Shown piece by piece: positions 47,366 through 58,970 of a stretch of 64,000 nucleotides of DNA. The translations under genes were made by a program, and so were the position numbers. The DNA lies in NCBI GenBank assembly GCA_022059125.1, contig JAEUWY010000012.1, positions 372,001-436,000 on the forward strand, read 5' to 3'. Numbering within the stretch: position 1 is the stretch's first letter; every line of letters begins with the position of its first letter. Under the pieces are notes generated by a model that did no database searches, had not been told where the DNA came from, and worked only from the letters and a program-made list of their open reading frames with translations. The DNA is from Corynespora cassiicola (lineage: Eukaryota > Ascomycota > Dothideomycetes > Pleosporales > Corynesporascaceae).

Positions 47366-50016
47366 ATGAAGCCGACCGACATTTCTTCTTTCGCCGCGAC
47401 TCAGCTCACGCTCCTGGACGCCGAACTCCAGGCCGAACTCTCGGAAACGAACGCGCTACTGGCGTCACACACCCCAACCGCGCTTTCCCGGGCTGGGCTC
47501 GCCATCCTGAATCTTAATGTTTCCTCAATGCGCACTGGCCTCGGCGGAAAGACCGTCGTAGAGCTGGGTCTCGACCCTGCCGTGGTCACAAAGGGCGACA
47601 AGGCCGATATTCCAGAGCATGGCATCAGAGTAGGCGACATTGTGGCTGTCCAGGACCAGCCTGCTGGGAGCGCAAAGAAGACCGAGAAGCGCGAGCTGGC
47701 AAAGAAGGGCGTCGAGGGCGTGGTGCTGAGGGTCCGACGAGAGAACATTGAGATCGTCCTCGACAAGGAAGATGCGGACGTGCCTAGTGGAGGCAAGTTA
47801 TGGATGTCAGTGTGCTCTGCGCATCGAGGCGAGAACAGGATGAAACTGATGGCTCTTGCAGCGTCAAACTTGCAAACGACGTCACCTACAAGAGGATGAA
47901 CCAGACCATGACCAAGCTCCAGAAGTATGAGGATCAGGACTACACGCCCTTCATGCGCGTCTTGTTCGGGCAGGCATCGCCTTCGCCGCTTCCTTCAGAT
48001 CTCAACGATCCCTCAAACCCCTTGCACAAGCTTGAATGGATCGACCCAACCTTGAATGCCAGCCAGATGGAGGCGATTCGCTTCGCCCTGGCGTCGCGAG
48101 AGGTTGCTCTGATACATGGTCCGCCTGGGACTGGTAAAACGCATACGCTGATCGAGCTAATCCTACAGATGTTAAAACAGAAGCTGCGGATTCTTGTCTG
48201 TGGGCCATCGAATATTTCAGTGGACAACATTGTGGAGCGACTGGCTTCACACAAGGTGCCCATGATTAGACTGGGGCACCCTGCTCGCCTGCTTCCTTCT
48301 GTACTGAGCCACTCGCTCGACGTGCTCACCCGCACATCCGAGGCCGCAGCTCTAGTTCAGGATGTCCGCAAGGAGATGGATGAGAAGCAAGCCTCCATCC
48401 GCAAGACTCGCAATGCCAAGGAGCGTCGGCAGATATATACTGACCTCAAGGAGCTGCGCAAGGAGTACAGAGAGCGTGAAAGAGGCTGCGTCGATAATCT
48501 CACCAGAGGTAGCAAGGTTGTGCTTGCTACTCTGCATGGTGCAGGTGGGTTCCATTTGAAGGGCCAGGAATTCGACGTGGTTATAGTGGACGAAGCAAGC
48601 CAAGCGCTTGAGGCGCAATGCTGGGTTCCGCTCCTATGGGTCAAGGCATCCAAGCTGGTCCTTGCGGGAGACCACTTGCAGCTGCCACCCACCATCAAGT
48701 CCCTGAATTCCAAGGAAGCAAAAGCAGCCAAGAAAAAGGATGAGAAGAAGGGCAAAGATAAGAAAGCAAAGGATGACGGTAAGGACGGCGTGGATGTGCC
48801 CGCAAAGCCAGCAGCAGGTAATATGACGTTGGAAACAACGCTCTTTGATAGGCTGCTGGCGCTACATGGGCCATCCATCAAACGCATGCTAACGACGCAA
48901 TATCGCATGCATGAGAAGATCATGCGCTTTCCTTCTGACGAGATGTATGATTCCAAGCTCATGGCGGCCGACTTTGTCAAGGCAAGACTGCTCAAGGACC
49001 TCGCCTATGAGGTCCAGGACACAGAAGACACGCGCGAGCCCGTAGTCTTCTGGGACACGCAGGGCGGCGATTTCGCCGAGAAGACGGAAGACGAAGAAAT
49101 GGGCAAAGGAAGCAAGGGCATGAGTCTCGGCGATAGCAAATCCAACGAGGCTGAGGCGGCGCTTGTCAAGCTACACGTGGGCAACCTAATCGACGCTGGC
49201 GTCAAGGCAGAGGAAATAGCAGTGGTTACGCCCTACAATGCTCAGGTAGGCAGGCTCACCCATGCACCGAGGAGGCAGGCTGGCCGGGAGCCCCGGCTTG
49301 GATGACTATTGGGAGACACGGCGTGGCTGACAGTGTTGTGCCTTGCAGCTGGCGATCCTGTCCCAGATGCTCAAAGAAGCATTTCCGGGCATTGAACTGG
49401 GCTCGGTCGACGGGTTCCAGGGCAGAGAAAAGGAAGCGGTGGTGGTGAGCCTGGTACGCAGCAACGCCGACCACGAAGTCGGGTTCCTGGGCGAAAAACG
49501 GCGATTGAATGGTAAGGGGAACACACATGGACGACAGCACGGCCCAATTTCCGCAGTGCATGCAAGACGCGGGCTGCTCACTCTACATGAAAAGCTGCTT
49601 ACCACTACTGTGCAGTCGCAATGACACGGCCTAAACGACATTTATGCGTTGTCGGAGACTCGGACACGGTTGGCCGGTACGTATTTGGCAATGGCCTCAG
49701 CCCAACCCATGCTCCCCTGCTCCGTGCAGCAGCCGCCGCTTGCTTCCGGGTGCGCGGGCGTGGGTGTGGGCGTGGGCGTGGGCGCGGGCCTGTGTTTTTT
49801 TGTGCAGCGTGAGACGAGACGCGTGCGTGCGTGGCTGCCGTGACACAGACCCCGTGTTTTGCACGCGGGCGCGGGCACGCGGGCACGCGGTTTGAGTGGC
49901 CCAGGACTGACGAGCACCGCAGGGGCAGCCGGTTCCTAAAGGCGTGGATGGACTTCCTCGAGGAGAATGCTGACCTGCGATACCCCAATCTCTCCGACGT
50001 GTACGTGGACGGCTGA
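47366..50016 (+). CDS. hcs1: SF1 (Upf1-like) helicase of the SMUBP2/IGHMBP2-Hcs1 family
   Basis: An ATP-dependent 5'-3' helicase; the yeast member copurifies with DNA polymerase alpha and the animal member acts on RNA and ribosomes. 713 residues in five exons: 47366-47805, 47862-49245, 49349-49511, 49616-49676, 49923-50016. Donors are GTCAGT, GTAGGC, GTAAGG, GTACGT; all joins keep frame and rebuild conserved blocks ([30 protein letters not shown]). Motif I is [10 protein letters not shown] is [11 protein letters not shown] is [10 protein letters not shown] includes [23 protein letters not shown] is [11 protein letters not shown] beta-barrel domain 1B precedes motif I. A Lys/Asp-rich insert ([19 protein letters not shown]) follows motif III. 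No R3H or zinc finger is present, as in fungal Hcs1. The 246-bp last intron is unusually G-rich. Confidence 0.94.
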
Positions 50017-51751
50017 GGGCAAGACGATTCAGGAAGCAGTGGCCGGCTTGAAACAGACTTTGCGGCCACAGGACGACGTTGGATGGCGTGGGCGATGCAG
50101 GCGGGCTGCCAATGCGACGCGACCTGGCTCCGCCGTGCAGCGAGGAGCGAGGAGCGCGTTAGCGGGTTAGGGACGGGCAGGACGGGCAGGACGGGCAAGG
50201 AGAGCACGGAGAGGTTCTGAACCAGGCCCCAGAAGGGAACGACAGGCGAGTAGCCAACGGCCGGGCCTAACCCGAAGGCTGCGTAGCAAGAAACCATGGA
50301 CGCCGGCCTGCTGCACGGCATCCGCAGCGTACAGCCAGCATGACGGCGCACGAAGTTTGTTGAAATTGCTGCCATGCGCTGCGAGCGGCGACGCGGGGTA
50401 ACTTGTCGATATGCTTTTTCATATGACGAGATGGCCATGAGGGGACCGAGGGGGCAGTCAACCATGCGCGCCGCCGACAGCTCGACAGCACATGCCGGCA
50501 TGGGTTGGCATCGGCGGCCTGGCGGCGGCGGCGGTGGACTTGTGGGCTGGCGGCAGCGGCCTCAGGCCATTCAGGAGCACGGAGCGAACAACGACGACGA
50601 CACACGACCGTCCGTGTGCGCCGGCTAGCCACGTTGATATCGCTATCGATATTCGGCCTGTTGTTGAACGGCGTCGCCTGCCAATGCCGTCGACGTCTGC
50701 GCGTGGCATGCAGGCCCCCTCAAACAGCCAGCGAATGCACCAGCCTGGCCCCCCAGCAGCGGCCGCCCAGGGTCCTGACAGCGACACCTTGCCTAAAGCG
50801 CCTCCCGAAGCTCGCGTCTGCACTGGTCGAAGCCCTGAGGACGCCCAGCTTGGAAACGCGGCTCCTCCTGGGACGCACCAGACGCTCGCTTTTGGACGCC
50901 CAGCGAGGGCAGTCTGCTTCCATCCCGGCCGTGTCGGTAGCGCCATGGCGCCATAGTGTCTGCCAGGCGGCACCCGCACGCCCGCTATCAAAGTCTGAAA
51001 CGCAAGCACGCGCCCACAATTCCTGGCTACCCGCTCCCACCGCTTCCCACCGCTCGCGCAGCCGGCCCATGCTCCCATCTCTTGCAGCTGCTGCACTTCG
51101 AACATGCATGCGTCCACGAATGGCTCCAACCTTCGCCCATCCCGCACGCGTCCTGGCATGGTGTCTTCTTGGGGGCTTCTCCGCCCGTTGCTGCCATTAT
51201 AATAGCCATTGCGGGCCCGCCGCAGCCCGCCCGCCTCGTGAGCCCTTCTTCCTCCTTCTGCCATGCGCCATCGTTGCGTCCGTCTCGAGGCCTGACTCTG
51301 TGGCATGCTTTTCGCCCTTCCACACCGCCCCCTGCCCGTGACGCTTGCGTTTGGTACTTATTCTTTTCTTCTCCCGTCCCTCGCTGCCGCCAGCTTTCGC
51401 CCTGTTTAACTTTGTCGCTCTTTCGAAAAGTCTTCTTCGTTCGTGCTGCCCTTGGCTCTTGGTCGTCGTCGTCTTCGTCGTCGTCGTCGTCGTCGGCATT
51501 ATTATTGCGCCATTCAAGCTCCCTAGTGGGGTGCATACCGCGCTTTCATCTCCAGGACCGAGACCTTGCCTCCGGGGCGGGTCTCATCTAATGTGTAGTT
51601 GCCTTTGCGTGGCTTTATAGGGTAATGGGAAGCATACCCACAACATTCCAGGTCCTCCCTGTCATATTGCGTGGGGCTCCGTCCTGCTTGCATCTCCACC
51701 TGCGGCTCTCCACGCTTCGCCTGCTCTATTAGAGTAGCTATTCCGCATTCC
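50017..51751. other. gene-free spacer
   Basis: GC-rich, with spurious frames on both strands and a GTC/TCG trinucleotide tract at 51461-51495. It is probably the 3' UTR of hcs1 and the promoter or leader of the next gene. Confidence 0.5.
51461..51495 (+). repeat. GTC trinucleotide repeat
   Basis: About eleven GTC units with one TTC interruption, 0.26 kb upstream of the start codon at 51752. Confidence 0.85.
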
Positions 51752-54131
51752 ATGCTCACCCAAGACGACTTTGTCGCCCCTAACATGAGTGGGGAACCCA
51801 ATCTCCAGCGTTCTAGCTGGAAGGTGGAAGCCATTCGCCGGGGGGACCTCAAGATAAGCGGTCCCGTACCTATCACCGAGGAGACGCCCCTCAGCGAGGA
51901 CGAGGAGCGTGAATATGCAGACAAGCATAATACAGAGGCCACACCCGTGCCGCAGGACCCGTCTTCCCAGCAGCCTCATCCCCAGCCTTTGTCGCCCTCG
52001 CCCTCGCACCAACCCCAATCCCAGTCGCAGTCTCAGTCCCAGTCCCAGTCCCAGTCCCAGTCCCAGCCCGCTGCCCAAGATGAGTCTCCCAAGGAGACGA
52101 CCAGGCAGATAGAAACACAGCTGCAGCCGCCAGAGGACCACCAAGAAGCACGCCACAAGACCTCGTCGACCGCCCACCGCGACACCAGCGAAATGTACAG
52201 CAGGAGCTCTGTTGAGCCTGCGTCCTTTACGTCTCCGAGTCCGTTCCCCTCTCTACCAGATAGCGGCTCCAGGGCGGCCGCAAGGAAAAAGCGCAAGAGC
52301 GGTCTGCGCAATGTCTTTCGCAAGATGTTCGGTAGGAAGGGTCGCGAAGATGCGGAGGAGGACGAGCCTGCGGCAGAGCCGACCACGCCTATTCGCAAAG
52401 GTCACGGCCACCACGCCAGCGTACGTATCATGTAATGCGGCTCGATGTATCGAGGCTAACGACAACCAGGACCCTGGCTTGCTAAGGCAGTCGGCCTCGC
52501 CTCCCAAAGAAAATGCTGCTCCAGCTACGAATGCGCACGCAAAAGCCAATCCCAGCACCAGCGCCAACACCACCGCCAATGCCAGCGGTGCTAGCAACAA
52601 AAACGGACCCCGAATATCGGACCTGCCAGTTGAAGAGCTCCAGCCTATCCATCCCGTTGGACAGCATCTTCCATTCCCCATGAACGTCAACGCCCCACAG
52701 GAGTCGAGTCCGCCACACGAATACCTTACCTTCCAAGCTCCTCATCCAGACCTTGGTCGTCGCAGGGCTACACTCCCCACCGTACTGGCCAACGCCGAAA
52801 CGCAGTCGCTAACGAATGTCTGGACTGGCTCCAGCAAACAACCATTGTCTACGTGGGATGAGACCAACGAAGGTGACCCGCTGCCATCTCCCCAGATTGG
52901 CATCGCCCTCTCCAGTCCACCATGGTCCGTCCAGCAAAAGCGCAGGTCGCGAAGTGCTGGCGCATTACGTGACTTGGCCAAGGCTCGGCCGTCAAGTGAG
53001 CGAAGGAGAAGTGCAGAAATTCGATACTGGAGGACTAGTTTTGCATCCGCCAGTATCTATAGCCAAAATACACGCCCGCAGACTGCGCGCACAGTGGAGA
53101 CTGTCCGGAGTGTCGATACTCACGACACCGCCTCCAAGATGCCAGAGTCGATTGCGGAGCAGAGCACGGCTCAGCCTCCACCAATCCCCCAGCACGATCA
53201 AGACCTTAGTGAGATTCAATTACCCGTGGAAGCCTTCAATTTCGGCAACCTAAGGAGCGGATTCTCGGACGATGAAGACTTGGAAGAGCCAGACATCCCG
53301 CCACGTTCCGAGAAGCGTCCTTCAATTGAAGAACGCGTCAGGCACTTGGAGGATAATATGCGCACTCTCGAAACTTCGGTCCGTCGTCTATCAGGGCGCA
53401 GCAACCGCCAGACGATCATTCTGGAGAATGCGCCCAAGGGTAGACGTTCGAGGAACAGGAGCTCTTCTACCGCTAGTGATCGGCAAGGTTCATTCCACTC
53501 CAGCGCCGGCAGCAACGGCGGCTTGCGCGGATGGAATGAGCCTGAAAATCCCCCTTCGCCGAATCACGTTCCTCATTCGGCGGCTAGGGAGACATCTTCA
53601 GCCACGGCCCAAATTGAGCGCCCTTATACGGCGATCGGCCTCGATCGGCGGCCCTCGACTGCACAACACGTTGACCTGGAGGACCGATTCGCTGCCATGT
53701 ACGATGCACTCAAGCACGAAAGGGTCGCTCGCAAGGCATTAGAGAAGCAGGTCATGAACTTGCAGCACGAAGTCTCAGACCTTCACGCCATGGTCCATAG
53801 GCTCGTCAGTACGAGTCCGTCATACCCTACCCCTTCTCCCGACGCCATAATCACATCCAACGAGGAGCGTCTGCCAACGCCACGCGCTTCACGGAATGCT
53901 CACGGGTTAGGCCTCAAGACTGGCGCCAGGCCATCGACCAGCCCTTCTCGCTTCGACCATAGTGACAGCGATTATGGCCATAGCCCCAGCAGCAGCCATG
54001 ATGACTTTACCAGTCCAGAGGCTTTTATGACACCCAAGGAAGAGAACGCCCAGGGGAGTGGCTTCTTCCACCACTCGCTCAGCCGATCCGACCTGAGAAG
54101 CAACGGCCACCAGGCCAACGACATGTTTTGA
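51752..54131 (+). CDS. disordered coiled-coil protein with SQ repeat and basic amphipathic motif
   Basis: 776 residues from exons 51752-52420 and 52470-54131; intron 52421-52469 (GTACGT...CTAAC...CCAG, phase 0). ATG 51752 is the first in frame after the noncoding leader; the next is codon 12. A Ser-Gln dipeptide repeat spans about residues 88-105. A strongly basic, amphipathic segment (about 178-198, core SGLRNVFRKMFGRK) could bind membranes or act as a nuclear signal. The middle is Ser/Pro/Arg-rich with many RRxS-type phosphosites. Two short coiled coils follow: SIEERVRHLEDNMRTLETSVRRL, and one starting YDALKHERVARKALEKQ. The acidic/Ser-rich tail ends NDMF. No family is recognised. A scaffold or septum/polarity role is only speculation. 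Confidence 0.82.
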
Positions 54132-56098
54132 AACTCGTGCAGTGTGTGCTCCAAAGCCAGGTAGCAACATGGCATGCCTCCATGATGACGGCCGTCCATC
54201 ATGAACCCCCGCCGTCTTTGATAGACATTCTACGTACGTCCACGAGAGATGGGAGACGAAATGTTGATCTCGACGACTACAAAACGCAAAACGGTAGAGA
54301 GCACGTGAAGTGCTTCTTCCCGACATTGCGACAAAAAATCCCAAGGACGACGAATCGTCGTTGATCATTTCTAATTTCCCTTACGCTTGTAAGATACCCA
54401 GTCGGCGTTATATTTTATGGAAGGGATTAAGTGGCACAATTGTCATTGTTTACTGCTGTTTTTTTGTTACTCGAGCGTTCCGCATTTCAAAGTCGTACTG
54501 CATGCATCTTACCTCTTCCATCTTATCCTTCCTTCATTCGCTGTGTTCCTTTTAATCAACCATCTTCTTTGTTCATGAGTAGGGTATACGTATAATAGTT
54601 TTGCCGGTGGTGGGTGTCGGCGTGTGAGCGAGTCCTCTGTCGACCGCGGCTGGGCGCTAGCTTCCCACCAAAAAAATATTATTAGTTGAGCAAGCTTTGG
54701 CGTGTCTTTTTCTCTTTCCCTCTTCTCGATTCGAGCAACGTCCGTTTTATGACCGTGGCGGAGGCGGTAGTGTACGATTTGTTGGTTGAGTAAGGATTTA
54801 TGGATGATGATGATAGATAAAATGAGGGACTTGGATGCTTGCAGTATCGACTTTTCTGCCTCGGTTTTTTTTTCTCGGCACGCGTGCGGAGGGGTCGGTC
54901 TGGACTGGAGACTGGCTTGAGAAGGTTTTGTTAGGAGAGTTTATTGAAATATTTTTGCTGACGTTGGTTGAGAATTGATGGCTGCGTGAATGTGAAGAAT
55001 CTGCTGTGCGAAGTGTATGGGGGATTTGGTGTGAACGAAGTGACAACTCGAACGGCGATTGAGTGTGAGAAGATAAGTCGCCTTGGATCTAAGAAAGCAC
55101 TCCAGCGGTGGCGCCGTGCTCGCAGTCTATCGTCCCGCCCTACAAGGCATCTAATTCCGGAGATGACAGACCACACAGAAGACTAGGCTTTTTGTGTCGA
55201 AGTAGCTTGCACACCGTGGTATCTGCTGGGCAATTGTCACGTTGGGACGTTCCGGTATATGTACGGAAAGGGTTCGGAAGGCCTTTTTATCACGGTTCGT
55301 TTGGAGTTACTATTGCACTCCACTTTAACTAATTGATTAACTAATTGATTGGCAGATGTGCCGCCTTGGAGCTGGAGAAACATCAAATAAACCCTTGAAA
55401 GAGTTGATCAGCAGCTCTTTTGTATATTTTACAGTCTGAAGGGCGGATATAGTAGCCATGGAAAAACACTGAGTGGGATAGCTTGACGGCTCACGTAACA
55501 TAAGAAACCCTTCTGGTCAACGCATGCCCCTATTTCTATACCACACATAGTAGATAGAATGATCTGGAGTAGCGAATGGTAGCTTGTATACCTCACTCAG
55601 TCTATAGAAGGATTCTAAATATGTTCGTTCAGCCCCAGTCTTGGAAGCATAGGCACAACGGCGAGCAGCACTTATGTCATGAACACTTGATGCCTCATAT
55701 AAAAGTCTCAAAAAAGGTGCCGATAGGAACCTGACCGAGACTTCCTTCGCGATTTGTGAAAACCTCATATGTAAATTGTAGATTGTCTGTCACATACACA
55801 TCAAGGCAGATAGGTGCGCTGTGTTGGATGTCTGTAATGCAAATCATGTGCCAGCAACTGTACAGAATTGCAAAATACAAAAAGACGTTATACGATTGTT
55901 TCAAAACTTGTTTCTCTTCTATATATAAAATTCGATCTTCTGTAGATTTAGTGCCATCTGTCAAGAAATGGGCGTGGTGCTGCTCCGCGAATGCGCAAAA
56001 AAATCGTCAAAGATGACTGGCAACGCTCCCACTCCCAGCGGCCAACAGAGACACCAAACAGGCAAAATAAACAGCGACAAACAGCAAAAAAGATACTG
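54132..56098. other. 2-kb gene-free spacer
   Basis: AT-rich from about 54.4 kb. No frame has protein-like content. It holds the 3' UTR of the preceding gene. GC falls here and stays lower to the right end of the window. Confidence 0.5.
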
Positions 56099-56204
56099 CG
56101 ACAACGGAAGGATTCGAACCTTCGCGGCCGAAGCCATATGATATCTAGTAGACCTGAGAGGGAGGCGTTCGAGTCATACCCATTAACCACTCTGGCACGT
56201 TGTC
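56099..56204 (-). tRNA. tRNA-Ser(CGA) with intron
   Basis: The acceptor stem GACAACG/CGTTGTC pairs perfectly over 7 bp, with discriminator G. The A box is TGCCAGAGTGG and the B box GGTTCGAATCC. The anticodon stem TATGA/TCATA encloses CT-CGA-A, followed by a roughly 25-nt intron (CGCCTCCC...CTAGAT) at the canonical position after base 37, then A. The variable arm GGC-TTCG-GCC confirms a type II (Ser) tRNA. It reads UCG codons. Confidence 0.93.
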
Positions 56205-56780
56205 TTGTGTGATTGGATGAAAGAGAAGCTCAGTTAATGAATACATAGTTCACAGTTCTTGTACTACCTAAGGGCTTTGAGCGCACCTGTCTAGGTGTAC
56301 GCTACGGCGTGGGTGTTAAGACGCCAAAAATCAAATTTTCGGCCCACTCACTGCCGTGCTGTGGGTACTCAACAAACACGACTAGCACAAAGTAGAAAAG
56401 TAATTTGGACTCGCAATGTATTCAATATCTCTCTCGTTCTGTATCGCATAGATCTGCCTAGGATTGTAAGAATAAAAGGCTCCTCCGCGCTCTATCTCAC
56501 GGCTTTCAAAGAGCTGCTAGTGTTTTCACCTAAGTTCTTTTAGTTGCACTTTTACACAAACCCAGGAGAGACCATGTAACCACAGGCGACAAAAAACATA
56601 TAAGAGGCTTGTTGTCTTGCCAACTTAGACACAAATTTGCGACGAGCCAAATATTTCTACAACTGATTTGTGTCTAAAAATATGCAGTGGCTCTATGCAA
56701 ATTCGTGTCCGACTAGGCGAAGCAACAGGCCTGCCTATTATGTCCTCTACCATTTAGAGCAGCAAAAAAGAAATTGTAAT
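56205..56780. other. spacer between two tRNA genes
   Basis: AT-rich. A near-repeat of 'gacacaaatttgcga' and 'tgtgtctaaa' types occurs around 56630-56720 and may be a short remnant. No gene is seen. Confidence 0.4.
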
Positions 56781-56884
56781 TGCATCGGCCGGGAATCGAA
56801 CCCGGGGCTAGCCGACATTGTAGTTATCTTCTTGAGAAGGTAACTTAATGGCAACGGCTAATTTTACCACTAAACCACCGATGC
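56781..56884 (-). tRNA. tRNA-Gly(GCC) with intron
   Basis: The acceptor stem GCATCGG/CCGATGC is perfect, with discriminator A. The A box is TGGTTTAGTGG; the T arm is CCGGG-TTCGATT-CCCGG. The anticodon stem AGCCG/CGGCT encloses TT-GCC-A and then an intron of about 32 nt (TTAAGTTACC...ACAATG) after base 37. The intron contains its own hairpin (AGTTA-CCTTCT ... AGAAG-ATAACT). Most fungal Gly-GCC genes I know of have no intron, which makes this copy notable. Confidence 0.92.
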
Positions 56885-57683
56885 TGTGGTAGTCATCTTA
56901 GATGAAAGAGTGACCAATAGTATCGTATCTATAGCTACGAAAAAGCTTATGCTAATTGCTGTCATCTCTCCTTCTCTTTCACAAATTTTCCATTGTGCGA
57001 GTGGAGATGTGCGGATTGGATATTGGCATGCATAAGCGTGCTGCGGACAACCTCTGGCTCCAAAATTCGCCCAAGCTCTTAGTCCGCACACACCATGCTA
57101 TTCGCACTACTCAAATTTGCACTCTTCGCTTCCCAAGTTCTTAGACAACCATATGACATTTGTTCTGGCTGCATTAGAGTAAACTAAAATACAAATGCTC
57201 TCCAAAGGGACCAGTATATAACCGATGGCTGATGCCGCAACACGTCGGGGATAAAATTTAATAATTGTGTTTTTGCCCATCACTGCGAAGAGAAGTCTTG
57301 GCTTCTTAGAAAACGTTTTGTGACATTTGTTGCCTTCTACTAACACGATGGACCAAATAACCTGAGTGTGAATTGGGTCAGCATGGTTCCTTGTCTTAGT
57401 CTGACCAATATCTATCTAGCTTTTGTAAATGTCAGTGTCCACATAATTGATTGAAAGCGACTTCATTAGCGGCCTTAATGCAATACACTAGGAACTGCCG
57501 ACAGCTCAACTATAAGTCTGTTGAGCTTCCATGAAAAGCACATTCGCCCAATGGCAGAGAAAAGATCTCAACTGATACATTGCTGACTTGCAACGGTCTA
57601 TTATTTTGACCAAACAGACTATCCAAACCAAATTTGAACCGCATACGATCGCAATTTTGTCTTATCAAGACTTTCAATATAAC
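56885..57683. other. AT-rich spacer
   Basis: No gene is seen between tRNA-Gly and the zincin-like gene. Confidence 0.5.
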
Positions 57684-58970
57684 TCATATCGTCGCACCCG
57701 TCAGGGAAATACTGTAATCCAAACCCTTCTTTACATCCACCGAAAGATTAAACGGGTCATATTGAATGAGAGAAGGTGTATTTGCGACAACGACAGTGGC
57801 TTCCTCATCACTAGATACTGAAGAAGAAGCAGATCCGTTCACGAAATCAATGTACCGGGTCGCACCAGTTCTCATGTTTCGAATAGACAGAGTTGCAGTA
57901 TATGTGCCGCTCGTAGTAATCTTGGCTGTGATACTGGCATCGCCCGACTGTTTCAGCGGAGTGATGTTGGCGCCCATGTACTGCGGTTGACGGTTGGGCT
58001 TGACTTTGTAGACACCATTTCCTTGAGAATCCAAGTTTGCATAATTGATGCGGTTTCGCTGGCTCGAGAAGATGGACTGCGCAGTAGGGTGGCCGATATC
58101 TGCGTAAGCCATGCGGGCCCAGTATCGCCCAACCACCTTTTGAATCGATGTTGCCGTTGAGAGACGGGCGAAAGTATGCAATGGCGTCTCGTTACTCCCT
58201 TTACTATACTGGGTGAATGATTCGCGAACCGTATTCCTCCCCAGCCCAGTGTAGCCATCGGGATTGTATGTCAGGTAACTTAGAAATGGCCAGGCCTCAT
58301 AGTAATTTCCTGACGAGGAACCGTCTACGAGTACTTGGAAGGAGTCACCAATCACCTTGGAAAGGTTGATCTCGGATGTGGTGGCTGACTGTCCAAACTT
58401 TGAACGTGCATCCGCGCATAGCTGAGAGGTTTTGTAGGTATCGGCTACCCAGTTTGCGACAGTTTCCCACCAGGCTCCAGTACGGCCTTGGTCTACCCAT
58501 GTCTTTGCATGATAGGTGAGTCCATGACCATATTCATGAACAGTCACTCCTGGGACAACAAGGTATGAATTAACAACCTCAAGCCAGGACATTCCCGCAG
58601 CATAGTCTGAGTGCATCACACCAGCCGCCCCAGAGAGTGCTCCGACCGAATAGATGTTGACTTTTGTCCAAGGTCCATCTGCATCGGTATCGTCGTTGTA
58701 GGCAAGACCAGAGGAGCGCCAGCCAAGAGTATCGACGAAACAGCTATATGCAGCCTCTAACATATCTAGAGCATTTTTTGCCGTGGTGCCACTCGCTCCA
58801 TAGACTCGAAAGTGAGCGGAATCTGTAAAAATGCTGCCTCCTGGCCCGATCTTTGGGTTTGCTGCAAACGTTGAAGGTGGCGCTGCGGCTTGGGAGACTG
58901 TCTCAATTGGAGCTGCGGTAGCTCTGAGAGCCGAAAGAGTAAGAATAAAAAGATCTTGCTTCAAAAACAT
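57684..58970 (-). CDS. secreted zincin-like protein (putative metalloprotease, DUF6055-like)
   Basis: A single-exon, 428-residue protein from ATG 58970-58968. Residues 1-19 form a signal peptide ending near R-A-T-A-A. The zincin motif H-E-Y-G-H is at 145-149, with a downstream Glu at 169 in AWWETVANWVAD as candidate third ligand. The region up to about 330 is probably the catalytic fold. The remainder is Ser/Thr-rich and beta-like (ITTSGTYTATLSIRNM) and may be a binding module. The architecture resembles secreted proteins carrying DUF6055; I recall that family only loosely. A role in degrading extracellular protein is inferred from motif and signal. It lies in the lower-GC part of the window, near a tyrosinase. 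Confidence 0.8.
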   Translation of the reverse strand: MFLKQDLFILTLSALRATAAPIETVSQAAAPPSTFAANPKIGPGGSIFTDSAHFRVYGASGTTAKNALDMLEAAYSCFVDTLGWRSSGLAYNDDTDADGPWTKVNIYSVGALSGAAGVMHSDYAAGMSWLEVVNSYLVVPGVTVHEYGHGLTYHAKTWVDQGRTGAWWETVANWVADTYKTSQLCADARSKFGQSATTSEINLSKVIGDSFQVLVDGSSSGNYYEAWPFLSYLTYNPDGYTGLGRNTVRESFTQYSKGSNETPLHTFARLSTATSIQKVVGRYWARMAYADIGHPTAQSIFSSQRNRINYANLDSQGNGVYKVKPNRQPQYMGANITPLKQSGDASITAKITTSGTYTATLSIRNMRTGATRYIDFVNGSASSSVSSDEEATVVVANTPSLIQYDPFNLSVDVKKGLDYSISLTGATI

